Source of the DNA: CAJQGY01 sp964523375
Lineage (GTDB): Bacteria > Pseudomonadota > Gammaproteobacteria > Magnimaribacterales > D2472
Direction: 5' to 3'
NCBI GenBank assembly: GCA_964523375.1
Contig: CAZFYG010000009.1
Location: 1 to 54,653, forward strand
Length of the DNA: 54,653 nucleotides
The notes under the pieces are model-generated. The model did not search any database. It was not told the DNA's origin and saw nothing but the letters and a program-made list of their open reading frames with translations. Positions within the stretch are counted from its first letter, which is position 1, and the number at the start of each line of letters is the position of its first letter. The translations under genes and the position numbers were made by a program. Of the stretch, positions 32,765 to 41,180 are shown piece after piece.

Positions 32765-34012
32765 TTAGACCCCTGTTAAAAACCTTAGTAACACATAAAA
32801 AAGAACGGTTATTGTAGCTCCAGCTGGTATTGTTACCACCCAAGATAAGACAATTCTTCCAATAGAGCTTAGATCGAGGTGTGATATGCCTTTTGCAAGA
32901 CCGACACCAATGACCGCACCTACAAGTGTATGCGTTGTTGAGATGGGAAATCCTAAATAAGTTGCCGCCACGACTGTTGTCGCAGCTGCCATCTCAGCTG
33001 AAAAACCCAAACTAGGTGTTAAAGTGGTTATTTTACTTCCAACAGTTTTAATAACTCTACCGCCAAGCATTGCCAAGCCAAATACAATACCAACTCCACC
33101 AATCATCAGCACCCATGGATTAACAGCAGATTTGGCTCCAATAGCGCCCTCTGTAGTAACACTTATAATTGCTGACATTGGGCCAATAGCATTGGCAACA
33201 TCATTAGATCCATGTGCAAAAGCCATTGCAGATGCAGTAACAATCATTAAAATAGCAAATGCAGATTCAACCCCATACTCTCTTATTTTTTCTTTGTTAA
33301 TATTTAATAAGATTGAAGTTACTATAGCCACAAAAACACCAAGCCCTAAAGTAACCATAACCACTTCATTGTCTGTTAATGGAAGTCCAACATGTTTTAA
33401 GCCCTTTCTCGCTGTAACCAATCCAATAATAACGGCAACAAAGAAGCTATATATAGGGATTAAAGATACTGCGGCTTGTGATGGATCTCTTCTATCTAAT
33501 ATAAATTTCTTAGCACTTAAAAATAAGAAGAAAGCCATGGTTCCTGATACTGCAGGAGATACGACCCAACTTGCAGCAATAGTTCCAACTTTCCCCCATG
33601 AAACTGCTTCAAAACCCATAGATATGATTACAAAACCTACTATAGATCCAACTATCGAATGAGTAGTAGAAACAGGCCATCCTTTTGAGCTTGCAATTAA
33701 AAGCCATGTGCCTGCAGCCATTAATGCTGACAGCATACCAATGACAAATATATTCTCTTTTCCTACGTACAGGTCTGGATCAACAATCCCTTTACGTATC
33801 GTTGAGGTAACTTCACCTCCAGCAAGATATGCGCCCATAAATTCGAATATGGCAGCAATAAATATAGCCTGTTTAAATGTTATTGCCTTACTGCCAACCG
33901 ATGTGCCCATTGCATTAGCAACATCATTAGCACCAATTCCAAAAGCCATAAAGAAGCCAGCAAAGGCTGCTATGAGCAAAATCAAAGTCGGATCTAAAAA
34001 CATATTTTCCAT
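32765..34012 (-). CDS. pit: PiT family inorganic phosphate transporter
   Basis: A 415-residue cation-phosphate symporter with about 11 helices. The duplicated PiT signature is present as GIGANDVANAMGTSVGS near the N-terminus and as AFAHGSNDVANAIGPMSA in the second half, along with the paired GWPVSTTHSIVGSIVG and GFPISTTHTLVGAVIG. It imports phosphate with H+ or Na+ and low affinity. No Pho-box is convincing upstream. It faces the TetR gene convergently and is separated from gspM by about 115 bases with no gene. Confidence 0.95.
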   Translation of the reverse strand: MENMFLDPTLILLIAAFAGFFMAFGIGANDVANAMGTSVGSKAITFKQAIFIAAIFEFMGAYLAGGEVTSTIRKGIVDPDLYVGKENIFVIGMLSALMAAGTWLLIASSKGWPVSTTHSIVGSIVGFVIISMGFEAVSWGKVGTIAASWVVSPAVSGTMAFFLFLSAKKFILDRRDPSQAAVSLIPIYSFFVAVIIGLVTARKGLKHVGLPLTDNEVVMVTLGLGVFVAIVTSILLNINKEKIREYGVESAFAILMIVTASAMAFAHGSNDVANAIGPMSAIISVTTEGAIGAKSAVNPWVLMIGGVGIVFGLAMLGGRVIKTVGSKITTLTPSLGFSAEMAAATTVVAATYLGFPISTTHTLVGAVIGVGLAKGISHLDLSSIGRIVLSWVVTIPAGATITVLFYVLLRFLTGV

Positions 34013-34127
34013 AATATTAATACAAGTAATTTAAATTATGGATGTATTTAAACTTTAAGTTGTTACATTTATGTGAAGATACACATACTTTTAAGTGAAA
34101 TGTATGTAACGAAATACGCCTTTAAAG

Positions 34128-34568
34128 CTATAAGGAAGCCTTGAAATAAATAGATTCACTGCTTTGACTAATAGATAAATCCAAAATTTGTCTTTCAAGA
34201 AGTTGTGAAATTTTTGATATCACCTCTACCCCCGTTTTAGTATCAGGTGAGTAGAACGAAATTACTATAACTTCACCACTCTGAGTTACATCAAGAGTAA
34301 TACCAGAAGTTGTGATATTTGAAATAAGATATTTTTTAATTTGATCTGGATCATCTAGCTTTGCATTCTTCTTTTTTACAGCTAACCCCACCCTATCTTT
34401 AACATAATTATAATCTGATTTTGCTTTATTCAAATTAAATGTTGCTTGATTATATGAACTCAGAAAAGATTTTATTGAAATAAAAAAAATGCATAAAACA
34501 ACTAACAATAAAGCTGAAAATATTAGATATTTTTCTCTTTTATTAAGATTATTAATCATGTTACGCAT
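34128..34568 (-). CDS. gspM: Type II secretion protein GspM
   Basis: A 146-residue inner-membrane protein with the typical GspM start NNLNKREKYLIFSALLLVVL (cytoplasmic stub plus one helix), a periplasmic coiled-coil (FNLNKAKSDYNYVKDRVGLA) and a ferredoxin-like C-terminal domain. It pairs with GspL to anchor the GspE ATPase. Two start codons are possible, 34568 and 34559; the latter gives MINNLNKRE and follows the gspL stop by one base, so it may be the true one. It is the last gene of the cluster, and no gspN follows. Confidence 0.85.
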   Translation of the reverse strand: MRNMINNLNKREKYLIFSALLLVVLCIFFISIKSFLSSYNQATFNLNKAKSDYNYVKDRVGLAVKKKNAKLDDPDQIKKYLISNITTSGITLDVTQSGEVIVISFYSPDTKTGVEVISKISQLLERQILDLSISQSSESIYFKASL

Positions 34569-35697
34569 TGCTAAATTTTATTGTAATGACACCAGAAACC
34601 AAACCATTCAAATCTGAGGTATCCTGCTCTAGTATCTCTATTCCAAAACTTTCACCCATATTCGAGATCAAAGACATTTGCATTGAAGGCATAGAATCGA
34701 TAGATATTTTAGCTGTAGAAGTTACAAAATTAATTTGTATATTCGAAACAAATTTACCACCGAGTCTATAAATAAAATCTATATTTGGAATTTTAATTTC
34801 ATTTCCACCCTCAATACCTTTTCCAAGCAAAGCATCTATTTGTGAGCGAGGCTCCACCACTCTTGTGATTTTTGTAGATAAAGACTTAAATATATCTGAT
34901 GTGGCATCTTTATATAGGAGTATATTTGATTTGGTGTTGCTAATTATAATTGACGGAGAGATGAATAATATTAACAAGCAAGCTGCAAGCAAGCCAAGCT
35001 GAAATTTAGTAAAGCTTGATTTAGATAAAATACTAGTGAAAGAATATTTAAATTTAAACAAATTTAAATTGTTGTCATGATTGTTTATAAAATCTCTATG
35101 GAATATTGATATATCTTTAAGTTCGATATCTTTAAAAAGGCTATCAGTAGTTGAATTTAGTGAATAAATATCTGGAGAATAATTAGAATAACTTTCGTTT
35201 AATATTGATAAGTAGTCGTTAGCATATTCTTTATCAATAGAAGTTCCAGTTCCATCTAAATGTGAAAATATAACATGACTGTCATTTACAACTATAGTGT
35301 CTTTGCTGCCTTTAAAAAGCAAATGCTCAGGGTACATGTAAACGTCAGCTCTAATATGGCTTAGTTCTTTATTAAGCGTGTCTATGAGAGATTTATTAAT
35401 TACCAAGCCATTTGTTGCTGATGTTTTTACAGAAATATTTGAAACATCCTCAACGATACTATCCTCAATGCCTGATATAAAAACTGCTTCAGGGTTATTG
35501 CCATTTTCACCATCAAATGAGTAAGAGGAAACATTTGACGATGGAAGAAAGAATAGTAACTGAGACTGACCAGTTATGTGTGTTGCCAGATCTTCAAACT
35601 TAACAGTTTCTGATAGGATTAATACATCATTTTCATACTTATAAAGGACTACATGCTCTATAGATGTTATTGGTGAATGTGCTAGATAAGTAATCAT
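34561..35697 (-). CDS. gspL: Type II secretion protein GspL
   Basis: A 378-residue bitopic protein. The N-terminal cytoplasmic part (about 1-225) has the actin-like GspL fold with SETVKFEDLATHITG and LLFFLPSSNVSSY, then a helix near residue 235-255 (LLAACLLILFISPSIII), and a periplasmic ferredoxin-like domain. It recruits GspE to the membrane and contacts GspM and GspC. Sequence is diverged but the order in the cluster is decisive. Its start overlaps the gspK stop at one base, and its end overlaps the alternative gspM start. Confidence 0.87.
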   Translation of the reverse strand: MITYLAHSPITSIEHVVLYKYENDVLILSETVKFEDLATHITGQSQLLFFLPSSNVSSYSFDGENGNNPEAVFISGIEDSIVEDVSNISVKTSATNGLVINKSLIDTLNKELSHIRADVYMYPEHLLFKGSKDTIVVNDSHVIFSHLDGTGTSIDKEYANDYLSILNESYSNYSPDIYSLNSTTDSLFKDIELKDISIFHRDFINNHDNNLNLFKFKYSFTSILSKSSFTKFQLGLLAACLLILFISPSIIISNTKSNILLYKDATSDIFKSLSTKITRVVEPRSQIDALLGKGIEGGNEIKIPNIDFIYRLGGKFVSNIQINFVTSTAKISIDSMPSMQMSLISNMGESFGIEILEQDTSDLNGLVSGVITIKFSNA

Positions 35698-36659
35698 TAA
35701 ACACCATTATAGTTTCTTGATAAAATATAGCCATTATTATTATTTTTAAAATAAATTAAGCTAGAAGAGCTAGCTTCAAAATCCTCTACCTTTGACCTTG
35801 TTTTTAAATGAAATATATTTGATGTAAAAGCAATGTTTCCACTGAGCTCACCAAAAGTAATATCTTGAAAGTTAAGGTATAGCTCATTTAGATCTTTGAA
35901 GCCAGACTCAGGGTAGTTAGAAAGAATATAATCTGCATCATCTAACGAAAGCTCTGAAAACAAGCTGCTGAACAATAAACCATCTGTTTTGGTAAGAGTG
36001 TTTATGTTTATTGCAAAATTATTTATAGGAAAAGCACATAGGTATTTTGATAAATGGGCCCAACTTTCACCGCGAAAAGAAGGAATATTTTTTAACTCAT
36101 TTAATGAGTAAAACATTCTGTTATCTGCATATTGCTGGTTTGGATTGGATGGGCCTGTATAAAAATAATCCTCTAACCCAAAATTTCTTGGTCTCCTATC
36201 AGCATCAATCCAGTCTATGATCTGGTCTATCATTTGATTGGTATCAACCTCACTTACATCTTTCAAATACATAATCTTTTTAAATGCTTTGATTTGATTT
36301 AAGTTTGGAGTAAAGATGCCATCATTTTTAGTTACTAGTGAATTGATATTAAAGCAGGTAGAGGCGTCAAATATTTCTGAAAATATATATCCACTCTCAT
36401 CCTCCAGGAATATGTTGTTTACAAACATAGAGTTATTACTTGAAATAACTTGAGAAAATCTTATCTCCTGCATAATTTTTTTCTTACCAAGAAATTCCAT
36501 TCCTCTAAAAAGGTTAATAGAGTTAGATTGGAACTCTAGATAAGATGCTCTCTTTAGTGATATGAAGTAGTTGTTACCAATCATTACAGCAATAGATGAT
36601 AGTAAGAGAACTATCAGCAACACTGACATTAAGACAACCCCTTTATCCTTGGTATTCAT
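35697..36659 (-). CDS. gspK: Type II secretion minor pseudopilin GspK
   Basis: A 320-residue pseudopilin. The prepilin-like N-terminus KDKGVVLMSVLLIVLLLSS lacks the Glu at position 5 of the mature protein, which is the known peculiarity of GspK, the tip subunit. The large globular insertion contains DQIIDWIDADRRPRNFGLED, the typical first motif of the T2SSK domain, and FPINNFAININTLTKT. GspK, GspI and GspJ form the tip complex. The start overlaps gspJ by 17 bases. Confidence 0.9.
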   Translation of the reverse strand: MNTKDKGVVLMSVLLIVLLLSSIAVMIGNNYFISLKRASYLEFQSNSINLFRGMEFLGKKKIMQEIRFSQVISSNNSMFVNNIFLEDESGYIFSEIFDASTCFNINSLVTKNDGIFTPNLNQIKAFKKIMYLKDVSEVDTNQMIDQIIDWIDADRRPRNFGLEDYFYTGPSNPNQQYADNRMFYSLNELKNIPSFRGESWAHLSKYLCAFPINNFAININTLTKTDGLLFSSLFSELSLDDADYILSNYPESGFKDLNELYLNFQDITFGELSGNIAFTSNIFHLKTRSKVEDFEASSSSLIYFKNNNNGYILSRNYNGV

Positions 36660-37236
36660 AATCTATATTTGGATCAATTAACCAAAAATAATCTCCACTC
36701 TCTGTAGAAAAATCAATTCTTATTAATGTAGGAATTTTCTTTGAAGTAGCTTTATCTAAGGGCCACCTCTGGTGCCAGTTTTTTTCATGCATAAAGCTAA
36801 ATGATAGATTTTCAATATTTTCTATTAGCTTTGATGAGGTGTAATCATCTTGATTGTAAGGGCTTGATGAAAAGTATTGCTTTCTTATTAGTGCATTTTC
36901 TTCGGCTGTGTACTCAACTCTATTAATATTGGATGTTGTTAAGGATAGATTTTTAATAGCTGTATTGAAGATTATAGTATTTGATGTTTGGTCATAAAAA
37001 AATGTTCCTGGCATGGTGTCGCCATAAAAATTTCTAGAGGGCACATTGATGATTTGCCTTAGATCTCTCCTAACAAGGCTTGAGGAAAGGCTTAGCTCCT
37101 TAACAGCATTAAGTTTTTTTGAAGAAGATTCCTCCGCCTCTATTGCAGAGGTTAGTATTTGTGAGCATATAACACCGATCAAGCTTAAAATAACCAAAGA
37201 AACTAAAATCTCAACCAGCGTAAAACCCTTATTCAT
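36643..37236 (-). CDS. gspJ: Type II secretion minor pseudopilin GspJ
   Basis: A 197-residue pseudopilin with the class III signal MNKG^FTLVEILVSLVILSLIG, cleaved between Gly and Phe by the prepilin peptidase, including the conserved Glu5. The globular part has EYTAEENALIRKQYFSS and the C-terminal PTLIRIDFSTESGDYFWLI, as in GspJ. It overlaps gspI by eight bases and gspK by 17, so these genes are tightly coupled. Confidence 0.9.
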   Translation of the reverse strand: MNKGFTLVEILVSLVILSLIGVICSQILTSAIEAEESSSKKLNAVKELSLSSSLVRRDLRQIINVPSRNFYGDTMPGTFFYDQTSNTIIFNTAIKNLSLTTSNINRVEYTAEENALIRKQYFSSSPYNQDDYTSSKLIENIENLSFSFMHEKNWHQRWPLDKATSKKIPTLIRIDFSTESGDYFWLIDPNIDYEYQG

Positions 37237-37612
37237 TAATTAAATACCCTTTGGTTGAATAAATAGCCTTCTTAGCACCCTCTCTTTTTACAATTATTTC
37301 ATACTCAAGAAACTCATTGGAAGAGTTTTTTTCTATCACCTCCTCCCATTGCCAAACTTTATTTCCCATTTTCATAATTCCATTTCTTCTAACAGCATTT
37401 CTTGGTTTCTGCAGAGTATTTATCATAGCTACTCTGTTATTAGATACCTCTTTTGCTAAATATCTATCTTCAACATACATGGTAGAGGCTGTATTAGAGA
37501 CAATAACCTGGTAGATAGAAAGGATGGACACGCTAAGCACAACCAAGGATACTACTACCTCGATTAAGCTAAACCCTTTAGTAATCTGCTTTTTCAATCT
37601 CAATAACACCAT
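37229..37612 (-). CDS. gspI: Type II secretion minor pseudopilin GspI
   Basis: A 127-residue pseudopilin. The leader is long for the family (KKQITKG^FSLIEVVVSLVVLSVSILS), with Glu5 kept. RYLAKEVSNNRVAMINTLQ after the helix is the typical GspI motif (usually A..VA.N). It completes the tip complex with GspJ and GspK. Its start lies 35 bases inside the 3' end of gspH, and its stop overlaps the gspJ start. Confidence 0.9.
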   Translation of the reverse strand: MVLLRLKKQITKGFSLIEVVVSLVVLSVSILSIYQVIVSNTASTMYVEDRYLAKEVSNNRVAMINTLQKPRNAVRRNGIMKMGNKVWQWEEVIEKNSSNEFLEYEIIVKREGAKKAIYSTKGYLINE

Positions 37613-38108
37613 TTTTGCCTATATGAATAATTTGAATAAAGTCCTGTCTTTTTATTTTTAATAAGCCGCCAGAATTTTCACCAGATGGATAAAAAACAAT
37701 AAGAGGAGATTTTTTATTAGACTTATCGTCTATTTCATAAACATTCCCATCAAAAGATTTAAATATTTTTTCATAGTTCAATAAATCCTGAAAACCAGAC
37801 GGAGGCATTTCTATTAAAGAATCCATCATTTTTAAACCATCAATGGAGATGAAGTATGCTGACTCAGATTCGTTATTAGCATACCAGCCAATAATATTTC
37901 CAGTAGTAATGCTTTCTTCTGCAAGGTAATCAAATGTTCTTTGAAATGATTTTCCACGAGCTTCAACTGAATTTAAAGTTGAGAAGTTAATAAAAACCAT
38001 CGACGACATTATGCCAATAATTACTAGCGTTATAAGAAGCTCGATTAAAGTAAAGCCCTTTTTATTATTGAATCCAGTTTCCAAAGTCTGTGTTTTCTCC
38101 AGTTCCAC
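37578..38108 (-). CDS. gspH: Type II secretion minor pseudopilin GspH
   Basis: A 176-residue pseudopilin with NNKKG^FTLIELLITLVIIGI at the N-terminus and Glu5. GspH links the GspIJK tip to the GspG fibre. No ATG is available. The longest frame uses GTG at 38108, 44 bases inside gspG, but a TTG at 38084 with GGAG 11 bases ahead would give a nine-residue shorter, more typical leader. The overlap with gspG (38065-38108 or -38084) points to translational coupling. Confidence 0.88.
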   Translation of the reverse strand: MELEKTQTLETGFNNKKGFTLIELLITLVIIGIMSSMVFINFSTLNSVEARGKSFQRTFDYLAEESITTGNIIGWYANNESESAYFISIDGLKMMDSLIEMPPSGFQDLLNYEKIFKSFDGNVYEIDDKSNKKSPLIVFYPSGENSGGLLKIKRQDFIQIIHIGKNGVIEIEKADY

Positions 38109-38493
38109 CCTCTAACCCATCTGCGCCAAGAGTAAATAAGTCAAAATTTCTTGATTTTTGAGGTGGGTAAATATACAGATACTCTCTACCCCATGGGTCA
38201 AGGGGAATTGAAGATATATAACCACCATCTGGAAATAGAAAAGGGTTTTTTAGCTCTGAATGTGGGGATATTAAAGCATCTAGTCCTTGAGAGGTGTTTG
38301 GGTAAGTTAACTCATTAAACTTATACAACTCAAGAGCTTTTGTGGTTTGCGCCATATCTGCTCTTACTTTTTCAAGGTTAGCTCTTTGGAATACAGGAGA
38401 TACATTTACAACAACTATAGTTGCAAGAATACCAAGAATTACTAGTACAGCCATTAATTCTATCAATGTGAAACCTTTATTATATTTATTCAT
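38065..38493 (-). CDS. gspG: Type II secretion major pseudopilin GspG
   Basis: A 142-residue major pseudopilin forming the periplasmic pseudopilus. The leader and helix are NKYNKG^FTLIELMAVLVIL, with Glu5. The globular domain shows LELYKFNELTYPNTSQGLDA, then PLDPWGREYLYIYP and the calcium-site loop LGADGLEGGTGENTDFGNW, all classical GspG signatures. Length is normal. It begins just after gspF with a two-base gap. Confidence 0.96.
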   Translation of the reverse strand: MNKYNKGFTLIELMAVLVILGILATIVVVNVSPVFQRANLEKVRADMAQTTKALELYKFNELTYPNTSQGLDALISPHSELKNPFLFPDGGYISSIPLDPWGREYLYIYPPQKSRNFDLFTLGADGLEGGTGENTDFGNWIQ

Positions 38494-38495
38494 AT

Positions 38496-39692
38496 TTACC
38501 CTAGAGATAATGTATTCATTTGCATTATTGGTAACAGTATAGCCAAGACTATTAACATTATAAAACCACCCATAAAAATAATTACTATTGGTTCTAAAAG
38601 CGAGAGGAAGATAGATCTTTTTGAATCAATTTCATTTTTTAGAAAAGCAGAAACCTTTTTAAACATTTTAGGAAGTTTTCCAGATTTATAACCACTTGCA
38701 ATAAGCTGTATAAATATATCAGGAAATATTTTGCTTTTCATGAGTGTGCTGACGAAATCCTTTCCCTCAATTACTTCTTCACGAGCTGTTTTTATTTGCT
38801 CTTTAAGATAGGCATTGGTAAAAACCTCAGAGGACTCTTCTAAAGCTACATCTAGATTCATTCCTGATTCTAATAAAAGGGTCATGGTGCTAGCAAAACG
38901 TTCAGTCTCTGTTAGTAGTAAAAAATTTCCAACTAGAGGAATGCCAAGAATTTTCTGATGAGCAACAAGAAGATTCTTCTTTGAAGATGTATATCTTTTG
39001 TATAAAAAATAGACTGCGACAGAAATAAAAGTTGCAGAGACCAATATTAATAAAATGTTATTAGATAAAAACAAAAGTATTTGCGTTAGAACTGGAAGTT
39101 CTGTTCCAGATTTTGTAAATTGACCTACGACTTGAGGCAAGACAAATGCAAGTAATGCAACTATAACCAGTATAGAAAAACTAACAAGAATTACTGGGTA
39201 AGTTAAAGCAGAAAATACCTTTTGCTTAATTTCTTCAGACTGCTCTAAATAATCAGCCAAATTATCAAAAATATTATCAAGATTGCCAGAAGAATCTCCA
39301 GCAGAGACCAAAGAGGTATACGTTTTATTGAAGATGGTTGGATAGGATTTCATGGAATTTCCTAATCTCTTACCTTGTATTATATCTTCTCTAATATTAT
39401 ATAAAACATTAGATAGATTTTTATTATTAACTTGATCTGCGGTAATTTTTAATGAATCATCAATAGAGGTGCTAGCATCTAACAGAGTAGAAAGCTGTCT
39501 TGTCATAATAACTATATCTTTATTCTTAACCCTTACTTTATTATTTAGTTTTGCATTTGAATGTAAAACCTCTAAAGGGGTGAGGTTTAGATCTTTGATT
39601 AGCTTTCTTGCCTCTCTTTCAGAGTTTGCGCTTATATAACCTTTCTTTTTTAAACCCTTGTTATCAAAAGCTGTATAACTATATGCTGCCAT
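38496..39692 (-). CDS. gspF: Type II secretion inner-membrane platform protein GspF
   Basis: A 398-residue polytopic protein with two T2SSF domains (about residues 70-195 and 275-395), each with a helix at its end, and a third helix between them (ILLFLSNNILLILVSATFISVAVY). Motifs include GNSMKSYPTIFNKTYTSLVS and FASTMTLLLESGMNLDVALE. It forms the rotor-like platform above GspE. The start overlaps the gspE stop by 14 bases. Confidence 0.95.
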   Translation of the reverse strand: MAAYSYTAFDNKGLKKKGYISANSEREARKLIKDLNLTPLEVLHSNAKLNNKVRVKNKDIVIMTRQLSTLLDASTSIDDSLKITADQVNNKNLSNVLYNIREDIIQGKRLGNSMKSYPTIFNKTYTSLVSAGDSSGNLDNIFDNLADYLEQSEEIKQKVFSALTYPVILVSFSILVIVALLAFVLPQVVGQFTKSGTELPVLTQILLFLSNNILLILVSATFISVAVYFLYKRYTSSKKNLLVAHQKILGIPLVGNFLLLTETERFASTMTLLLESGMNLDVALEESSEVFTNAYLKEQIKTAREEVIEGKDFVSTLMKSKIFPDIFIQLIASGYKSGKLPKMFKKVSAFLKNEIDSKRSIFLSLLEPIVIIFMGGFIMLIVLAILLPIMQMNTLSLG

Positions 39693-41178
39693 CTTCTTTC
39701 ATATTGTTAACCCTTAGAATTTCATCGCAAGAAGTAATGCCAACAGTAATTAAATTTTTAGATGCTTGGTCTATAGATTCATTATCTTTAAATGCATAAT
39801 CAGCTATATCGGCTTCAGAAGAATTATTATGTATCATTTCTCTAATTGTTTTGTCTACGGTTAGACATTCAGCTATTGCAATTCTTCCTTTGTAACCAGA
39901 ATCAAGACAATCATCACAACCTGATGCTTTAAAAGATTTAGAAGAGCTATTCAAACCAAGTTTTGCCAGAGTTTCTGTATCAGGATTATCAGGCACTTTA
40001 CAGTTTTCACACAACCTTCTAACAAGCCTTTGAGCAATAATTGTCTTAAGGCTTGAGGCAAGTAAATATGATTCTATGCCCATATCTCTAAGCCTAGCTA
40101 TAGCTGCAACTGCACTATTTGTATGAACGGTAGATAAAACTAAATGCCCTGTAAGACTTGATTGAATTCCGATTTGCGCAGTTTCAACATCCCTCATCTC
40201 CCCAACCATTACAACATCAGGATCTTGCCTTAATATTGCCCTTAAGCCTTTTGCAAATGTATAACCTGTTTTCGTATTAACTTGTGTTTGACCTATACCC
40301 TTTAGAGTATATTCAATAGGATCTTCTACGGTTAATATATTTTGTGAAGAATCGCTTAAATAACGAAGCCCTGCATATAATGTTGTAGTTTTACCAGAAC
40401 CAGTTGGTCCAGTAAAAAGTATTATTCCTTCAGGGTTTTTAAGTGACTTTTTGTAGTCACTAAGAATAGTATTAGGCAACCCTAGATCGTCAATATTTAT
40501 CTGAGCTGATTGCTTATCAAGAATTCTAAGAACCATTCTTTCACCATGAGAAGATGGTAATGAGGATACTCTAACATCAACGCTTTTATCCCCAAGAGAA
40601 AGAGACACCCTTCCGTCTTGTGGGAGTCTTCTTTCTGAAATGTCTAGACCTGACATTATTTTTAGTCTAGAAATTAAAACTGAGGATATTTTGCTGTCTT
40701 GGGTAAGAACTTCTTTAAGTATTCCATCAACTCTATACCTAACAACAATCTGATCCTCGTATGGCTCAAAATGAATATCTGAAGCTCTAAGCTTAATCGC
40801 TTTGCTTATAATTCCATTTATTAACTTAATAATAGGAGCATCATTATTTCCACTTAAGAGATCCTCGGTAGCAGATATACTTCCAGCAAAAGATTCAAGA
40901 TCAAATGAGTCGGATAACTCCTCAGAGATATCACTTTGGACATTATCAGATGAAAATATATTTGTAATGTACTCATTAAATTCAGTTGAGGAGCACTTCT
41001 TTATAGAAAAAGATGTTCCTAGAAACCTTTGCAATTCATGATACATATCTCTAGAAATGCTATTAGGCGTCATTACCTCTACAGGATCATTGTTAGTAAC
41101 AATTAATTGGTTGTCTTTTATATAATCATAGGGCAAAACAAATGAAAGGTTGTCTAAGTCTTTAAGAGAATCAATCAT
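39679..41178 (-). CDS. gspE: Type II secretion ATPase GspE
   Basis: A 499-residue hexameric ATPase that powers pseudopilus assembly. Walker A is FTGPTGSGKTTTLYAGL (Lys263). The Asp/His boxes are RASDIHFEPYEDQIVVRYR and RQDPDVVMVGEMRDVETAQI, with HLVLSTVHTNSAVAAIARL. A tetracysteine zinc site is present (CENCKVP and CDDCLDSGYKGR), as in canonical T2SS GspE. It sits between gspD and gspF, in the standard order. Confidence 0.96.
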   Translation of the reverse strand: MIDSLKDLDNLSFVLPYDYIKDNQLIVTNNDPVEVMTPNSISRDMYHELQRFLGTSFSIKKCSSTEFNEYITNIFSSDNVQSDISEELSDSFDLESFAGSISATEDLLSGNNDAPIIKLINGIISKAIKLRASDIHFEPYEDQIVVRYRVDGILKEVLTQDSKISSVLISRLKIMSGLDISERRLPQDGRVSLSLGDKSVDVRVSSLPSSHGERMVLRILDKQSAQINIDDLGLPNTILSDYKKSLKNPEGIILFTGPTGSGKTTTLYAGLRYLSDSSQNILTVEDPIEYTLKGIGQTQVNTKTGYTFAKGLRAILRQDPDVVMVGEMRDVETAQIGIQSSLTGHLVLSTVHTNSAVAAIARLRDMGIESYLLASSLKTIIAQRLVRRLCENCKVPDNPDTETLAKLGLNSSSKSFKASGCDDCLDSGYKGRIAIAECLTVDKTIREMIHNNSSEADIADYAFKDNESIDQASKNLITVGITSCDEILRVNNMKEDGSI

Positions 41179-41180
41179 TT

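Noticed and set aside
33024..33662. 212-codon open frame antisense to pit
   Set aside because: It mirrors the transporter gene codon by codon, has no start signal and gives a low-complexity Ile/Thr/Pro-rich product typical of shadow frames.
34013..34127. Possible Pho box and inverted repeat (GTTACAT 34062-34068 and ATGTAAC 34104-34110) upstream of pit
   Set aside because: The half-sites match TGTCA-type repeats poorly and their spacing is not 11 bases. The arms are 35 bases apart in AT-rich DNA, so chance is likely.
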